From the NCBI RefSeq assembly GCF_000430005.1, contig NZ_AUCY01000010.1:62001-126000 (forward strand): 64,000 nucleotides of DNA, given 5' to 3'. A model generated the notes under the pieces. That model searched no databases. It saw only the letters and a list, made by a program, of their open reading frames with translations, and was not told the origin of the DNA. Source of the DNA: Desulfovibrio cuneatus DSM 11391 (GTDB lineage: Bacteria > Desulfobacterota > Desulfovibrionia > Desulfovibrionales > Desulfovibrionaceae). The position numbers were made by a program, and so were the translations under genes. Positions 42,660-52,752 of this stretch are shown in pieces; positions within the stretch are counted from its first letter, which is position 1; each line of letters opens with the position of its first letter.

Positions 42660-43804
42660 CCGTAAAAGGGGGCGAAAAAGCCATTGACGCCGCCCATGCC
42701 TTGCTTGCCCAAAAACGCCGGGGCAACCCTGCTGTGCCGGAAGTTGGCATAGAACAAATAACCGAACAGCTTTCCCTGGCAGTGGACAGAGTTATGGCGG
42801 AAGGTTCCCTGTATGCCCCGGAACTGGCAGCCCTTGCAGTCAAGCAGGCCAGGGGTGACATGGTGGAAGCCATTTTTCTGCTCCGTGCCTTTCGTACCAC
42901 CCTTACCCGTTTTGGCTCTTCCTTGCCTGTGGCAACAGAAACCATGCAGGTGCAGCGGCGTATTTCTGCCGCCTATAAAGACATTCCCGGCGGGCAGGTG
43001 CTTGGCCCCACGTTTGATTACACCCACCGCTTATTGGATGCCTCCCTGCTGACTCCTTCTGCCACGACAGAAGACGTATCTGCCATGGCACAAGAACAGG
43101 CGCATGCCACAGTAAATAACGTAACCTACCCTAAAGTTATGGGATTCCTGGAGCAGGAAGGACTGTTGCCGCAAGCAAGCAATACAGAGCCACCTGCTGC
43201 ACCGGAAGACATTACCCGCAACCCCCTTACCCTGCCCGCAGGGCGCGATGTGCGTCTGCAAAACCTGGCTCGCAGTGATGAAGGGTTGTTGCTTGCCCTT
43301 GCCTACTCCACCCAGCGCGGCTTTGGTTCCACCCATCCCTTTGCCGGGGAAATTCGCATGGGTACGGTGGAAGTGAGTTTTGTGCCGGAAGAGTTGGGCT
43401 TTCCTGTAGTGCTTGGGGAAATGTTTCTTACGGAGTGTGAAACGGTGAACAAGTTTCACGGTGGCGCGGGGATAGAGCCTTGCTTTACCAGAGGCTATGG
43501 CCTTGCCTTTGGGGAAAACGAACGCAAAGCCCTGAGCATGGCCTTAGTAGACCGTGCCTTGCAAGCCCCGGAGCTGGGGGAAGCCGTCATGGCCCCGGCC
43601 CAAGACCAGGAATTTGTTTTGTACCATAGCGACAACGTAGAAGCTTCCGGCTTTGTGCAGCATTTAAAGTTGCCCCATTATGTGGACTTTCAGGCGGAAC
43701 TTGGCCTTGTTCGTGGCATGCGCGAGGCATTTGCCCGGCACCAGGCCAGCGCCCAGGCTACCACACAGGCAAATGCAGCAACCGGTACGGAGGAAGGCAT
43801 ATGA
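42650..43804 (+). CDS. phnI: C-P lyase subunit PhnI
   Basis: 384 residues, starting MYVAVKGGEKAIDAA. YSTQRGFGSTHPFAGEIRMG near 220 and the GFVQHLKLPHYVDFQAEL region near 330 are conserved. PhnI, with PhnG, H and L, catalyses the nucleosidase-type attack that yields ribose triphosphate-linked phosphonate. It overlaps phnJ by four bases (ATGA). Confidence 0.95.
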   Translation: MYVAVKGGEKAIDAAHALLAQKRRGNPAVPEVGIEQITEQLSLAVDRVMAEGSLYAPELAALAVKQARGDMVEAIFLLRAFRTTLTRFGSSLPVATETMQVQRRISAAYKDIPGGQVLGPTFDYTHRLLDASLLTPSATTEDVSAMAQEQAHATVNNVTYPKVMGFLEQEGLLPQASNTEPPAAPEDITRNPLTLPAGRDVRLQNLARSDEGLLLALAYSTQRGFGSTHPFAGEIRMGTVEVSFVPEELGFPVVLGEMFLTECETVNKFHGGAGIEPCFTRGYGLAFGENERKALSMALVDRALQAPELGEAVMAPAQDQEFVLYHSDNVEASGFVQHLKLPHYVDFQAELGLVRGMREAFARHQASAQATTQANAATGTEEGI

Positions 43805-44736
43805 CCGCCCAAACAGACACAATGCACAGCATGGAAAACCATGCCGAGGCATGTTTTCAATACAATTTTGCCTACCTGGACGAACAAACAAAACGCATGG
43901 TGCGCCGGGCCTTGCTCAAAGCCGTTGCCGTGCCGGGTTACCAGGTACCCTTTGGCAGCCGTGAAATGCCCATGCCGTATGGCTGGGGGACGGGGGGCAT
44001 TCAGATTTCTGCCGCCATTATGGGCCAGGATGATGTGCTGAAGGTGATTGACCAGGGGTCAGACGACACCACCAACGCTGTTTCCATTCGCAGCTTTTTC
44101 CGCAAGGTTGCCGGGGTTGCCACCACAACGCATACAAGCGAGGCAACCATTATCCAAACCCGCCACCGTATTCCTGAAGAAGCCCTGCAAGAGGGGCAGG
44201 TTATGGTGTACCAGGTGCCCATTCCTGAACCTTTACGCTGGCTGGAACCCAGCGAAACCGAAACACGTACCATGCACGCCCTGGAAGAATACGGCATCAT
44301 GCATGTGAAACTGTATGAAGACATTGCCCGCCATGGGGAAATTGCCACCAGCTACGATTACCCCGTGCTGGTGGGGGGGCGCTATGTGATGAGCCCTTCC
44401 CCCCTGCCCAAGTTTGACAACCCCAAAATGGACAACTGCCCGGCCCTGCAACTGTTTGGGGCAGGCAGGGAAAAACGGGTGTATGCCATTCCGCCCTATA
44501 CCACAGTAAAAAGCCTTGATTTTGAAGACCACCCCTTTGCCGTGCAAACGTGGCTGCGCCCTTGCGCCCTGTGCGGCAGCACAGAAAGTTACCTGGACGA
44601 AGTGATTGTGGATGATGCCGGGGCGCGATTGTATGTGTGTTCAGACTCTGACTACTGTGCGGCCCGCCAGGCCCAGGGCCATGTGGGTGACGGTATGCCC
44701 GTTGCTGCCCCGCAGGGTACAGGGAAGGAAGCATAG
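43801..44736 (+). CDS. phnJ: C-P lyase radical SAM enzyme PhnJ
   Basis: 311 residues. The N-terminal body contains YAFLDEQ-like FAYLDEQTKRM and GYQVPFGSREMPMPYGWGTGG near residue 50. C-terminal cysteines CALCG near 259 and CSDSDYC near 280 supply the 4Fe-4S cluster and the radical-carrying Cys. It cleaves the C-P bond of 5-phosphoribose-1-alkylphosphonate, giving the alkane and the cyclic ribose phosphate. The C-terminal tail is longer than the 281-residue E. coli protein. phnK follows after two bases. Confidence 0.96.
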   Translation: MTAQTDTMHSMENHAEACFQYNFAYLDEQTKRMVRRALLKAVAVPGYQVPFGSREMPMPYGWGTGGIQISAAIMGQDDVLKVIDQGSDDTTNAVSIRSFFRKVAGVATTTHTSEATIIQTRHRIPEEALQEGQVMVYQVPIPEPLRWLEPSETETRTMHALEEYGIMHVKLYEDIARHGEIATSYDYPVLVGGRYVMSPSPLPKFDNPKMDNCPALQLFGAGREKRVYAIPPYTTVKSLDFEDHPFAVQTWLRPCALCGSTESYLDEVIVDDAGARLYVCSDSDYCAARQAQGHVGDGMPVAAPQGTGKEA

Positions 44737-44738
44737 CT

Positions 44739-45566
44739 ATGAGTACAGTATCTTCACAATACCCAACCACGATGGAGCCCATGAATACCAGTACAGAACA
44801 GCCTTTGTTGCAGGTGGAAAATGTGGCCCACTATTATGGTAGCCGGGTAGGCTGTGCCAAGGTCTCATTTTCTTTGTGGCCGGGAGAAGTGCTCGCCATT
44901 GTGGGGGAATCCGGTTCTGGCAAAAGCACGTTGCTCAACATTATTTCAGGCCGCCTTGCCTTGAGCGAAGGGTCTATTACCTACCGTGATGCCGCTGGGC
45001 AGCCATACGACATTGCTAACCTGCCGGAAGGGGCAAAACGCCGCCTGTTGCGTACGGAGTGGGGTTTTGTACACCAGCACCCGCGTGATGGTTTGCGCAT
45101 GGCGGTGAGCGCCGGGGGGAACATTGGGGAACGCCTTATGGCTTGTGGTGAGCGGCATTATGGCACCATTCGCAATGCAGGCAAGGAATGGTTGCACCGG
45201 GTGGAAATTCCGGAAAACCGGCTGGATGACACCCCAGCCTCCTATTCCGGCGGTATGCAGCAGCGTTTGCAAATTGCCCGTAACCTTGTGTCTTCCCCAC
45301 GGCTGGTGTTCATGGATGAGCCCACAGGCGGGCTGGATGTTTCTGTGCAAGCAAAGTTGCTTGACCTGCTCCGCCACCTGGTGCGCAACCTTGGGCTTGC
45401 TGTGGTGCTTGTTACCCACGACCTTGCAGTGGCCCGCCTGCTGGCAGACAGAATGCTGGTGATGCACCAGGGTGCGGTGGTGGAAGCAGGCCTGGCAGAC
45501 CAAGTGCTGGACGACCCACACCACCCATACACCCAGTTACTTGTTTCCTCCATTTTGCAAGGATAA
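44739..45566 (+). CDS. phnK: C-P lyase ABC-type protein PhnK
   Basis: 275 residues. ABC ATPase motifs: Walker A GESGSGKS near residue 57, signature YSGGMQQRL near 170 and Walker B RLVFMDEPTGGLD near 192. PhnK binds the core C-P lyase complex rather than a transporter. The exact start is unclear since in-frame ATG codons follow at 44772 and 44781. phnL is next. Confidence 0.94.
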   Translation: MSTVSSQYPTTMEPMNTSTEQPLLQVENVAHYYGSRVGCAKVSFSLWPGEVLAIVGESGSGKSTLLNIISGRLALSEGSITYRDAAGQPYDIANLPEGAKRRLLRTEWGFVHQHPRDGLRMAVSAGGNIGERLMACGERHYGTIRNAGKEWLHRVEIPENRLDDTPASYSGGMQQRLQIARNLVSSPRLVFMDEPTGGLDVSVQAKLLDLLRHLVRNLGLAVVLVTHDLAVARLLADRMLVMHQGAVVEAGLADQVLDDPHHPYTQLLVSSILQG

Positions 45567-45572
45567 TGCGCC

Positions 45573-46301
45573 ATGACCATTTCCGCTGTACCCACAAATA
45601 CCCCGCCTGCACTGGCAGTGCGCAATCTTTCCAAAACATTCACCCTGCACACCCAGGGCGGCGTGCGCATTGAGGCCTTCAATAACCTGAACCTTGAAGC
45701 CCATTATGGCAAATGCCTTGTGTTACACGGGCCTTCCGGGGCGGGTAAATCCACCCTGTTGCGCTCCATGTATGCCAACTATAAGCCGTGTTCCGGCAGC
45801 ATTGTGGTGCAGCATGGGAAAGAAGTGGTGGATATAGCCACCGCAACACCCCGGGAAATATTGGCGATACGCCGCGACACCATCGGTTATGTCAGCCAGT
45901 TTTTGCGGGTTATTCCCCGTGTAAGCACCCTAGATATTGTGGCAGAGCGCTGCCTGAGCATGGGGGAAGACAAGGCCTTGGCAGAAGAAAAGGCCGTGGC
46001 CCTGCTACGCCGCCTGCGTATTCCAGAACGGCTCTGGCGCATTGCCCCTGCCACCTTTTCCGGCGGGGAACAACAACGAGTGAACATTGCCCGTGGGTTT
46101 ATTCGCTCCTACCCGGTGCTGCTGCTGGATGAGCCCACAGCTTCACTGGACGCCACCAACAGACAAACAGTTATTGAACTTATACAGGAAGCCAAGGCCA
46201 ATGGTTGCGCGGTAGTGGGCATTTTCCACGATGAAGCCGTGCGCCATGCCGTGGCAGACACCCTTTTTCAAGTACAATCAGGAACAACCAATGCTGCGTG
46301 A
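45573..46301 (+). CDS. phnL: C-P lyase ABC-type protein PhnL
   Basis: 242 residues. Walker A GPSGAGKS near 53, signature [14 protein letters not shown] near 164 and Walker [13 protein letters not shown] near 187. PhnL is needed with PhnGHI for formation of the ribose-triphosphate phosphonate. It overlaps phnM by 11 bases. Confidence 0.94.
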   Translation: MTISAVPTNTPPALAVRNLSKTFTLHTQGGVRIEAFNNLNLEAHYGKCLVLHGPSGAGKSTLLRSMYANYKPCSGSIVVQHGKEVVDIATATPREILAIRRDTIGYVSQFLRVIPRVSTLDIVAERCLSMGEDKALAEEKAVALLRRLRIPERLWRIAPATFSGGEQQRVNIARGFIRSYPVLLLDEPTASLDATNRQTVIELIQEAKANGCAVVGIFHDEAVRHAVADTLFQVQSGTTNAA

Positions 46302-47451
46302 ACTGTGCCTTGTAAATGCAAAAATTGTCACCCCTTTTTCCGTAATAGAGGGGCATGTCCATATCCAAGATGGCAAAATTGCCCATGTGGAAGCAGGCCC
46401 TCTGCCTTCCCTGCACCTGCAAAACGGGTGCACTGTGGAAGACTGCCAGGGCGATTACCTTATTCCTGGCCTTGTGGAACTGCACACCGACAACCTTGAA
46501 AAGCATATGATGCCACGGCCCAAGGTTATTTGGCCTTCTGCCAAGTCGGCTTTTTTGGCGCACGACGCCCAGCTTGCCGCAGCAGGCATAACCACCGTGT
46601 TTGACTCTGTATGTATTGGCGAAACCCAGGACAAAGGCCGTTACCCCATGCTCAAAATGGCGGTAAAGGCGTTTGATGAATGCGCCCATGAAGACGACAT
46701 GCGCGTGGACCACCGCTTGCATTTGCGGTGCGAACTGAACGACCCCAACATGTGGGACATGTTTGAACCCCTTGCCCAATCAGCGGGTTTGCAGCTTGTT
46801 TCCTTGATGGACCATACGCCGGGGCAGCGCCAATGGCGTAATACCGACGCCTACCGCACTTACTACAGCACTTCAAAGATGTGGAGTGAAGAAGAATTTG
46901 CTGAAACTGTTGCCATATTGCAGGAAAGGCAACGCCGTTACACACCCTTGCACACCCGCATGGTGATGGAGTTTTGTGCCCAGCGCAACCTGCCCATGGC
47001 CAGCCACGACGACACCACCACAATGGATGTGGACGATGCGCTGAAAATGGGCATAGGCATCAGTGAATTTCCCACCACCCTTGAAGCCGCACAACACGCT
47101 CATGCCCATGGCATGACAGTACTTATGGGTTCGCCCAATGTGGTGCGCGGGCAGTCGCATTCCGGCAATGTCAGCGCCCTGGAAATAGCCAGGGCTGGCT
47201 GGCTTGGGGGCCTTTCATCCGACTATGTTCCTGCAAGCCTGCTGCACGGGGCTTTTGTGCTGCACCAGCAAGCGGGCCTTTCCTTGCCCGCAGCCATTGC
47301 CTTAGTAACCAAAAATAATGCCGATGCTGTGGGCCTGAAAGACAGGGGTGCCATTGCCCCTGGCTTGCGGGCAGACATGGTGCGGGTTGCCCTGCGGGGC
47401 GATTTGCCCGTTGTACGCCGGGTGTTGGTACAAGGCCAATTGGTATTTTAA
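46291..47451 (+). CDS. phnM: Alpha-D-ribose 1-methylphosphonate 5-triphosphate diphosphatase PhnM
   Basis: 386 residues from the ATG at 46291 (AGGAA upstream); a longer frame lies inside phnL. Amidohydrolase features: [12 protein letters not shown] near 55, [10 protein letters not shown] near 230 and [12 protein letters not shown] near 310. It removes PPi from ribose-phosphonate triphosphate. It overlaps phnN by one base. Confidence 0.94.
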   Translation: MLRELCLVNAKIVTPFSVIEGHVHIQDGKIAHVEAGPLPSLHLQNGCTVEDCQGDYLIPGLVELHTDNLEKHMMPRPKVIWPSAKSAFLAHDAQLAAAGITTVFDSVCIGETQDKGRYPMLKMAVKAFDECAHEDDMRVDHRLHLRCELNDPNMWDMFEPLAQSAGLQLVSLMDHTPGQRQWRNTDAYRTYYSTSKMWSEEEFAETVAILQERQRRYTPLHTRMVMEFCAQRNLPMASHDDTTTMDVDDALKMGIGISEFPTTLEAAQHAHAHGMTVLMGSPNVVRGQSHSGNVSALEIARAGWLGGLSSDYVPASLLHGAFVLHQQAGLSLPAAIALVTKNNADAVGLKDRGAIAPGLRADMVRVALRGDLPVVRRVLVQGQLVF

Positions 47452-48053
47452 TGAAACAGTATTCCGGACTTCTCGTGTATGTGGTTGGTCCTTCCGGGGC
47501 TGGCAAGGACAGTTTGCTTTCCTTTGCCAAAAGCCATTTTGCCCAGAACAGGCAGGGCAGCCAGCCCATGCATTTTGTCCGGCGGCACATTACGCGCCCA
47601 GCAAAAGCTGGGCATGAAGATCACATACCCCTTTCCTCTTCCCAGTTCACCGCACTTTCCCAGGATGATGCCTTTATTCTGGAGTGGCACAGCCACGGGC
47701 TTTCCTACGGCATTCACCGCAACATACTGGAACGCCTCAAGCAGGGTGGCATTGTTGTCATGAACGGCTCACGAGCCTACGCCCAAGAAGCTGCCCGGCG
47801 CATTCAGCCCATGCTTGTTGTTGAAATTACTGTGCAGCGGGAAGTTCTGCGCCAGCGCCTTGCGGCCAGGGGCAGAGAAAGCGAAGAAGGTATTGAAGCC
47901 CGCCTGGAACGGGCTGGCCTGGAACTTCCTCCCCTTCCAAACCATATACGCATTGATAATTCGCTGGCGCTGGAAACTGCCCAGCATGCGTTTGTGCAAA
48001 CCCTTGCCAATTCTTGGCAATACGTTCTTCATAAGGAGACTACTCATGATTAA
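47451..48053 (+). CDS. phnN: Ribose 1,5-bisphosphokinase PhnN
   Basis: 200 residues. P-loop [10 protein letters not shown] near residue 13 and guanylate-kinase-like [15 protein letters not shown] near 44. It converts ribose 1,5-bisphosphate and ATP to PRPP, completing the path. It overlaps phnC by eight bases. Confidence 0.93.
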   Translation: MKQYSGLLVYVVGPSGAGKDSLLSFAKSHFAQNRQGSQPMHFVRRHITRPAKAGHEDHIPLSSSQFTALSQDDAFILEWHSHGLSYGIHRNILERLKQGGIVVMNGSRAYAQEAARRIQPMLVVEITVQREVLRQRLAARGRESEEGIEARLERAGLELPPLPNHIRIDNSLALETAQHAFVQTLANSWQYVLHKETTHD

Positions 48054-48876
48054 GGTCAAGAATCTCTCCCGTTCCTTTGGTTCCCACCGTGCTCTCAACG
48101 ATATATCCCTTTCCATCAATAAAGGGGAAATGGTGGCCCTTATTGGCGCTTCCGGTTCCGGCAAATCTACCTTGCTGCGCCACATTTCCGGCCTTACTCA
48201 GGCAGATAAGGAAGGCGGCTCAGTGCGCGTTTTGGGTGACGTTGTACAACATAACGGTAGGGTTACCCCGAGCATCCGTAAAACCCGTGTGAACATTGGC
48301 GTTATCTTTCAGCAATTCAACTTGGTGGAGCGGCTATCCGTACAAACCAACGTTATGCTGGGGGCGTTGGGGCGCGTTCCTTTGTGGCGTTCCTTTTTCG
48401 GTATGTTTCCGGAAAAAGTGCGTAAAGATGCCTTGCAAGCCCTTGTGCGTGTTGGGATTATAGACAAAGCATTTCAGCGTGCTTCCACTCTTTCCGGCGG
48501 GCAACAGCAACGCGCTGCTATTGCAAGAGCCATGGTGCAAAAGGCCAAAGTGCTTCTGGCAGATGAACCCATTGCTTCCCTTGACCCTGAATCTTCCCGC
48601 CGGGTTATGGAACTGCTTGCCGAAGTGAACCAGAAAGACGGCGTTACCGTGGTGGTAACCCTGCACCAGGTAGACTTTGCCATTAAATACTGCCCGCGCA
48701 CGGTAGCCTTGAAAGATGGCGTGGTGGTATACGACGGCCCTTCCGACAGACTGACCCCTGCCTTTTTACAGGAAATCTACGGCGCAGCCAGTGCGGAAAT
48801 GTTTGCTCATGCCACTTCGCAGGAAACTGAACATAACTATGCACCATCCATGCAGCTTGCCCACGGGGCTGCATAG
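48046..48876 (+). CDS. phnC: Phosphonate ABC transporter ATP-binding protein PhnC
   Basis: 276 residues from the ATG at 48046 with AAGGAG upstream, inside the end of phnN. Walker A GASGSGKS near 34, signature [14 protein letters not shown] near 150 and Walker [14 protein letters not shown] near 173. It powers phosphonate import with PhnD and PhnE. A hairpin element starts directly after its TAG. Confidence 0.95.
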   Translation: MIKVKNLSRSFGSHRALNDISLSINKGEMVALIGASGSGKSTLLRHISGLTQADKEGGSVRVLGDVVQHNGRVTPSIRKTRVNIGVIFQQFNLVERLSVQTNVMLGALGRVPLWRSFFGMFPEKVRKDALQALVRVGIIDKAFQRASTLSGGQQQRAAIARAMVQKAKVLLADEPIASLDPESSRRVMELLAEVNQKDGVTVVVTLHQVDFAIKYCPRTVALKDGVVVYDGPSDRLTPAFLQEIYGAASAEMFAHATSQETEHNYAPSMQLAHGAA

Positions 48877-49080
48877 GGAAACGCTGATTAATTCCGTTTG
48901 GCGGCGTTGCTCGTTTTTTTTGAAGCGGGGCAGGACCGAAGAGTTGACTCGGCCCGTCCTGGGCCTCGGCCTTCGGCTCCCGCCCTCCGGGCGGTTCCCA
49001 ATTCCGCTTTCCTGCGGAATTGTCAGCACCCGCCTCAAAAAAAGCTCGTGCCTTGCCAAACGAAACAACTGAGCGTTTCC
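48877..49080 (+). repeat. Complete 204-base hairpin element between phnC and phnD
   Basis: Begins GGAAACGCTGATTAATTCCG right after the phnC stop and ends AACTGAGCGTTTCC. The ends are long imperfect inverted repeats. The interior carries extra hairpins, e.g. CCGCCCGGAGGGCGG-like and AATTCCGC/GCGGAATT at about 49000-49022. It has no coding potential. Confidence 0.85.
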
Positions 49081-49138
49081 CCCAATGGCCATGTAATCAA
49101 TGTGTTTCAAATTTTTATCAATCTTATTGGAGTGCCCC

Positions 49139-50143
49139 ATGAAACTATCCCGTATACTGGCTTTAGCCCTTACTGTGGCCTGCGTTACCGGTTTTTCCCT
49201 TCCTGGTGTGGCAGCCGCCCCCAAGGAACTGGATTTTGGTATTATCAGCACGGAATCTTCCCAGAACCTGAAATCACAGTGGCTCCCCTTTTTAAAGCGG
49301 ATGGAAGAAGAAACGGGCATGAAAATTAATGCCTTTTTTGCCCCGGACTACGCAGGCATCATTACCGGTATGCAGTACAATAAAGTACAGCTTGCCTGGT
49401 TTGGCAACAAGTCTGCCATTGAAGCTGTAGACAGAGCTGATGGCGAAGTATTTGCCAAAACCATGGATAAGGCGGGCATTGGTGGGTATTACGCCCACCT
49501 GGTGGTGCGCAAAGACTCCCCACTGAACTCAGTTGAAGACGTGCTGAAAAATGCCAAGAACCTTACGTTCAGCAATGGCGACCCCAACTCTACCTCCGGC
49601 TTTGTGGTGCCTGGGTATTATGTATTTGCCAAAAACAACGTAGACCCCAAAAAAGCATTTAAGCGCACTGTAAACGCAAACCATGAAACCAACGCCATGG
49701 CTGTTGCCAACAAGCAGGTAGATGTAGCCACTTGCAACAGTGAAACCTTGACAAACCTGCGCAGAAGTAACCCCGCCAAAGTAGATGAAATCAAAGTTAT
49801 CTGGACTTCCCCCCTTATTCCCGGCGACCCACTGGTGTGGCGTAAAGACCTGCCCAAGGAAACTAAAGAAACCATTGCCAACTTCATCTTCAATTTTGGA
49901 GTAAAAGGCCCAAAGGTGGAAGAAGACAAGAAAATTCTTGCCAACCTGGATTGGGCTCCTTTCCAGCCTGCCACCAACGACCATTCCATTCCCATTCGCC
50001 AGCTCGAATTGTTTAAAGACCGTTCAAAGGTTGAAGGCAACGCCAACCTGAGCGATGCGGAAAAGAAAGAGAAATTGGCTGCCATTGACGCTGCCCTGGC
50101 AAAACTGGATGCCCGCGCCAATGAGCTGAAAAAGGCCAAGTAA
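49139..50143 (+). CDS. phnD: Phosphonate-binding protein PhnD
   Basis: 334 residues from the ATG at 49139 with GGAGTG upstream. A signal peptide (about 1-26, ending GVAAA) precedes a type 2 periplasmic binding fold with FGIISTESSQNLKSQW near 32 and FSNGDPNSTSGFVVPG near 141. It captures phosphonates in the periplasm. A hairpin without T-tract follows before phnE. Confidence 0.95.
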   Translation: MKLSRILALALTVACVTGFSLPGVAAAPKELDFGIISTESSQNLKSQWLPFLKRMEEETGMKINAFFAPDYAGIITGMQYNKVQLAWFGNKSAIEAVDRADGEVFAKTMDKAGIGGYYAHLVVRKDSPLNSVEDVLKNAKNLTFSNGDPNSTSGFVVPGYYVFAKNNVDPKKAFKRTVNANHETNAMAVANKQVDVATCNSETLTNLRRSNPAKVDEIKVIWTSPLIPGDPLVWRKDLPKETKETIANFIFNFGVKGPKVEEDKKILANLDWAPFQPATNDHSIPIRQLELFKDRSKVEGNANLSDAEKKEKLAAIDAALAKLDARANELKKAK

Positions 50144-50162
50144 TCTTTGTTATGACTGTTAA

Positions 50163-50187
50163 AGAGCCCGGTTACAAGCCGGGCTCT
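50163..50187 (+). other. Intercistronic hairpin between phnD and phnE
   Basis: AGAGCCCGG pairs with CCGGGCTCT around TTACAAG. No T-run follows, so it may protect the phnD message from degradation rather than stop transcription. Confidence 0.65.
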
Positions 50188-50206
50188 TGTATAGAAAGGA
50201 AAGAGT

Positions 50207-50986
50207 ATGACCAATGCTACGTTACTCGCTCCCAAGCGATCCTGGTTTCCTATGTTTCTTTGGGGAGGTTGCCTTGCTGTGCTGGCCCTCTCTTGGAATG
50301 GGGCAGACATGCGCCCCATGGCCCTGTTTACCGATGGTGCCAACATGGGGTCTTTTGCCAAGGGGTTCTTCCCGCCAGATTTTGCCGACTGGCGGCTGTA
50401 CCTGGAAGAAATGGTAGTAACCATTCAGGTTGCCTTGTGGGGTACGGCCCTGGCTGTGGTGTTTGCTGTGCCTTGCGGCATTTTAAGTTCTGAAAACCTG
50501 GTGCCCTGGTGGGTGTACCAACCCATGCGCCGCCTTATGGATGCCTGCCGCGCCATCAATGAAATGGTGTTTGCCATGCTGTTTGTAGTAGCAGTGGGGC
50601 TTGGCCCATTTGCCGGGGTTATGGCCCTGTTCGTCCATACCACAGGTGTTCTGGCAAAGCTGTTTTCCGAAGCCGTGGAAGCTATTGACCCGCACCCGGT
50701 AGAAGGTATCCGCTCCACAGGTGCCCTGGGTATTGAAGAAATTCTGTACGGCGTTATCCCGCAGGTTCTGCCTTTGTGGATTTCCTTCTCCCTGTATCGC
50801 CTGGAATCCAACATCCGTTCTGCCACTGTGGTGGGTATGGTGGGTGCAGGTGGCATTGGTGTGGTGCTGTGGGAGTTAATACGCGGGTTCTATTTTGCCC
50901 AAACCGCTGCGGTTATGCTGGTTATTATTGCCGTGGTTATTTTGTTTGACGTGCTTTCCCAATTCATTCGCAAGCGGTTTGTATAG
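50207..50986 (+). CDS. phnE: Phosphonate ABC transporter permease PhnE
   Basis: 259 residues with AAGGAAAG upstream. About six hydrophobic segments lie between 18 and 250 and an EAA-like loop is seen in [20 protein letters not shown] near 163. It forms the membrane channel with PhnC and PhnD. A hairpin-element end begins directly after its TAG. Confidence 0.95.
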   Translation: MTNATLLAPKRSWFPMFLWGGCLAVLALSWNGADMRPMALFTDGANMGSFAKGFFPPDFADWRLYLEEMVVTIQVALWGTALAVVFAVPCGILSSENLVPWWVYQPMRRLMDACRAINEMVFAMLFVVAVGLGPFAGVMALFVHTTGVLAKLFSEAVEAIDPHPVEGIRSTGALGIEEILYGVIPQVLPLWISFSLYRLESNIRSATVVGMVGAGGIGVVLWELIRGFYFAQTAAVMLVIIAVVILFDVLSQFIRKRFV

Positions 50987-51031
50987 GGAAACGCTGATTA
51001 ATTCCGTTTGGCGGCGTTGCTTCACTTTTCT
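50987..51031 (+). repeat. Hairpin-element left end at phnE stop codon
   Basis: GGAAACGCTGATTAATTCCG and the following bases are identical to the copy at 48877 for about 37 bases, ending in the leader of the next gene. No right end is seen. The plain copy at 5741-5786 is similar. Confidence 0.8.
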
Positions 51032-51052
51032 TACCAAAACTCAGAGCAGAAT

Positions 51053-51811
51053 ATGGAATACCGCTACGCTATCTATTATATCCCCAAGCATGAAACCCCC
51101 CTGTATTCTCGTGGGGCAGCCTTGCTTGGCTATGATGTGTATACAGGCCATCAGTTGCCTTCAATCAAGGCTGCCCTGCCAAGGCCCCTGGCAGAGGATG
51201 CCCTGACGCAAGAGCCAGCCCGCTACGGCCTGCACGCAACCGTAGTGGCCCCTTTCTTTATCGCCTCCCTTACAGAAGAAGAATTGCTGGCAGAAGCGGC
51301 TGCTTTTTGCCTCCGGGCAAGTTCCGTGGTGTTACCGCATGTCCAGCTTGTCATGCACCGGGGGTTCTTTGCTTTGCGCCCGGCCCAGGTTTCCGCGCGG
51401 GAGCGCACAGCCTATGCCCAGTTGATGCAGCTTGCGGCGCTTGCTGTGCGCTTTTTTCATCCCCTTCAGGCTCCGCTTGAAGAAGTTGAACTGCGCCGCA
51501 GAGGCGGGCATTCCCTTACCCCACGGCAACAGGCCAACCTCACACGTTGGAACTACCCCTACGTGCTGGATGAGTATGAATTTCATATAACCCTAACCGG
51601 GAAGATTGCGGAAGGGCAGGAAAACAGCCTGGTATTGCCACTTAATTCATATTTCGCTCCACTCCTGATGGATCCACTGGAAATAGGCAGCTTGTGTGTG
51701 TGCCGCCAGCCCGTTACCCCGGAAGAAAAACGTGAAAGCCGCTACGCTTCCCCCTTTACGGTAGTGGCGCACTTTCCCCTTGAAGGCACAGTGGAAAGGA
51801 ATGCCCTATGA
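51053..51811 (+). CDS. DUF1045 phosphonate-operon protein (2H phosphoesterase-like)
   Basis: 252 residues from the ATG at 51053. Two histidine motifs, GLHATVVAPF near 62 and EFHITLTG near 178, match the 2H phosphoesterase superfamily (DUF1045, a C-P lyase operon family). A likely role is opening the cyclic ribose 1,2-phosphate made by PhnJ, a job done by PhnP where that is present; no phnP is in this window. This is inference from context. It overlaps the next gene by four bases. Confidence 0.8.
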   Translation: MEYRYAIYYIPKHETPLYSRGAALLGYDVYTGHQLPSIKAALPRPLAEDALTQEPARYGLHATVVAPFFIASLTEEELLAEAAAFCLRASSVVLPHVQLVMHRGFFALRPAQVSARERTAYAQLMQLAALAVRFFHPLQAPLEEVELRRRGGHSLTPRQQANLTRWNYPYVLDEYEFHITLTGKIAEGQENSLVLPLNSYFAPLLMDPLEIGSLCVCRQPVTPEEKRESRYASPFTVVAHFPLEGTVERNAL

Positions 51812-52470
51812 AGCAAGAAACTACAGCCTCCAATACAGCAGGCACGACCATGCTTCACCCGGAACCTTCCGTGGCACCCTGTGCCAAATTGCATGAAACC
51901 GTGTTGGGAAAATGGACAGAAGTGGGGGAACGCTGCCAACTGCACGGGGTAACCTTGGGTGATTATAGCTATGTTTGCAATGATTCCGACATTATGTACG
52001 CATCCATCGGCAATTTTGTTTCCATTGCTTCCCATGTGCGCATAAACCCCAGTAACCACCCCTGGTGGCGGCCCACGCTGCACCACTTTACATACAGGCC
52101 GGGGAAATACGGCTTCCAGCATACCGGGGTAACAGACGAAACGGTGTTTACCTGGCGCCGGGAAGACGGCGTGCGTATTGGGCATGATGTGTGGATAGGC
52201 CATGGGGCCATTTTGCTGCCCGGTGTGCAGGTGGGTAATGGAGCCATTATTGGGGCAGGCAGTGTGGTAACAAAAGATGTACCTGCCTGGCATGTGGTGG
52301 TGGGCAACCCTGGCCGGGCGCTACGCCCCCGGTTTGCCAACCCTGCCATAGCCGAAGCGCTGGAACAGCTTGCCTGGTGGCACTGGCCGGAAGAAACCCT
52401 GAGTGCACGCTGGCATTTGTTTTGCGAAGATGCACCAACCTTTTTAGAAAAAGTTGGCCAATTTCTGTAA
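51808..52470 (+). CDS. Left-handed beta-helix acetyltransferase of phosphonate operon
   Basis: 220 residues. Hexapeptide repeats (VRIGHDVWIGHGAILLPGVQVGNGAIIGAGSVVTKD near 125-160) build a left-handed beta-helix trimer, as in DapH/chloramphenicol-type acetyltransferases. Members of this subfamily accompany phosphonate operons and may acetylate an aminophosphonate. PhnO is absent here, so it could have that job. Last gene of the operon. A terminator follows. Confidence 0.8.
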   Translation: MKQETTASNTAGTTMLHPEPSVAPCAKLHETVLGKWTEVGERCQLHGVTLGDYSYVCNDSDIMYASIGNFVSIASHVRINPSNHPWWRPTLHHFTYRPGKYGFQHTGVTDETVFTWRREDGVRIGHDVWIGHGAILLPGVQVGNGAIIGAGSVVTKDVPAWHVVVGNPGRALRPRFANPAIAEALEQLAWWHWPEETLSARWHLFCEDAPTFLEKVGQFL

Positions 52471-52551
52471 TGCGCGGCTCCTGCACGTTCTTCATGGGAA
52501 CATAACCAGGCTGTCATAGCAATAGTCTTCTGCTATTAGGTGAATATAGAA

Positions 52552-52600
52552 AACGCCACGCCCCACCCTTAAGCCGGGAGGAGCATGGCGTTCTTGTTTT
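52552..52600 (+). terminator. Intrinsic terminator of phn operon
   Basis: AACGCCACGCCCC pairs with GGAGCATGGCGTT with one mismatch, followed by CTTGTTTTG. Confidence 0.75.
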
Positions 52601-52752
52601 GTTACGCGAGTGGAGCAATACTGTAACCTGTTTGCAACGTGAACTTCCTATGCTTTTTGCCTCTGGCGTATCTCAACCAGAGCATATCTGACAAGTTCCA
52701 CTGGCAGCAGCCCCTGGCGCACCCACCACTTTTCCACCGTTACGGAGCATTT

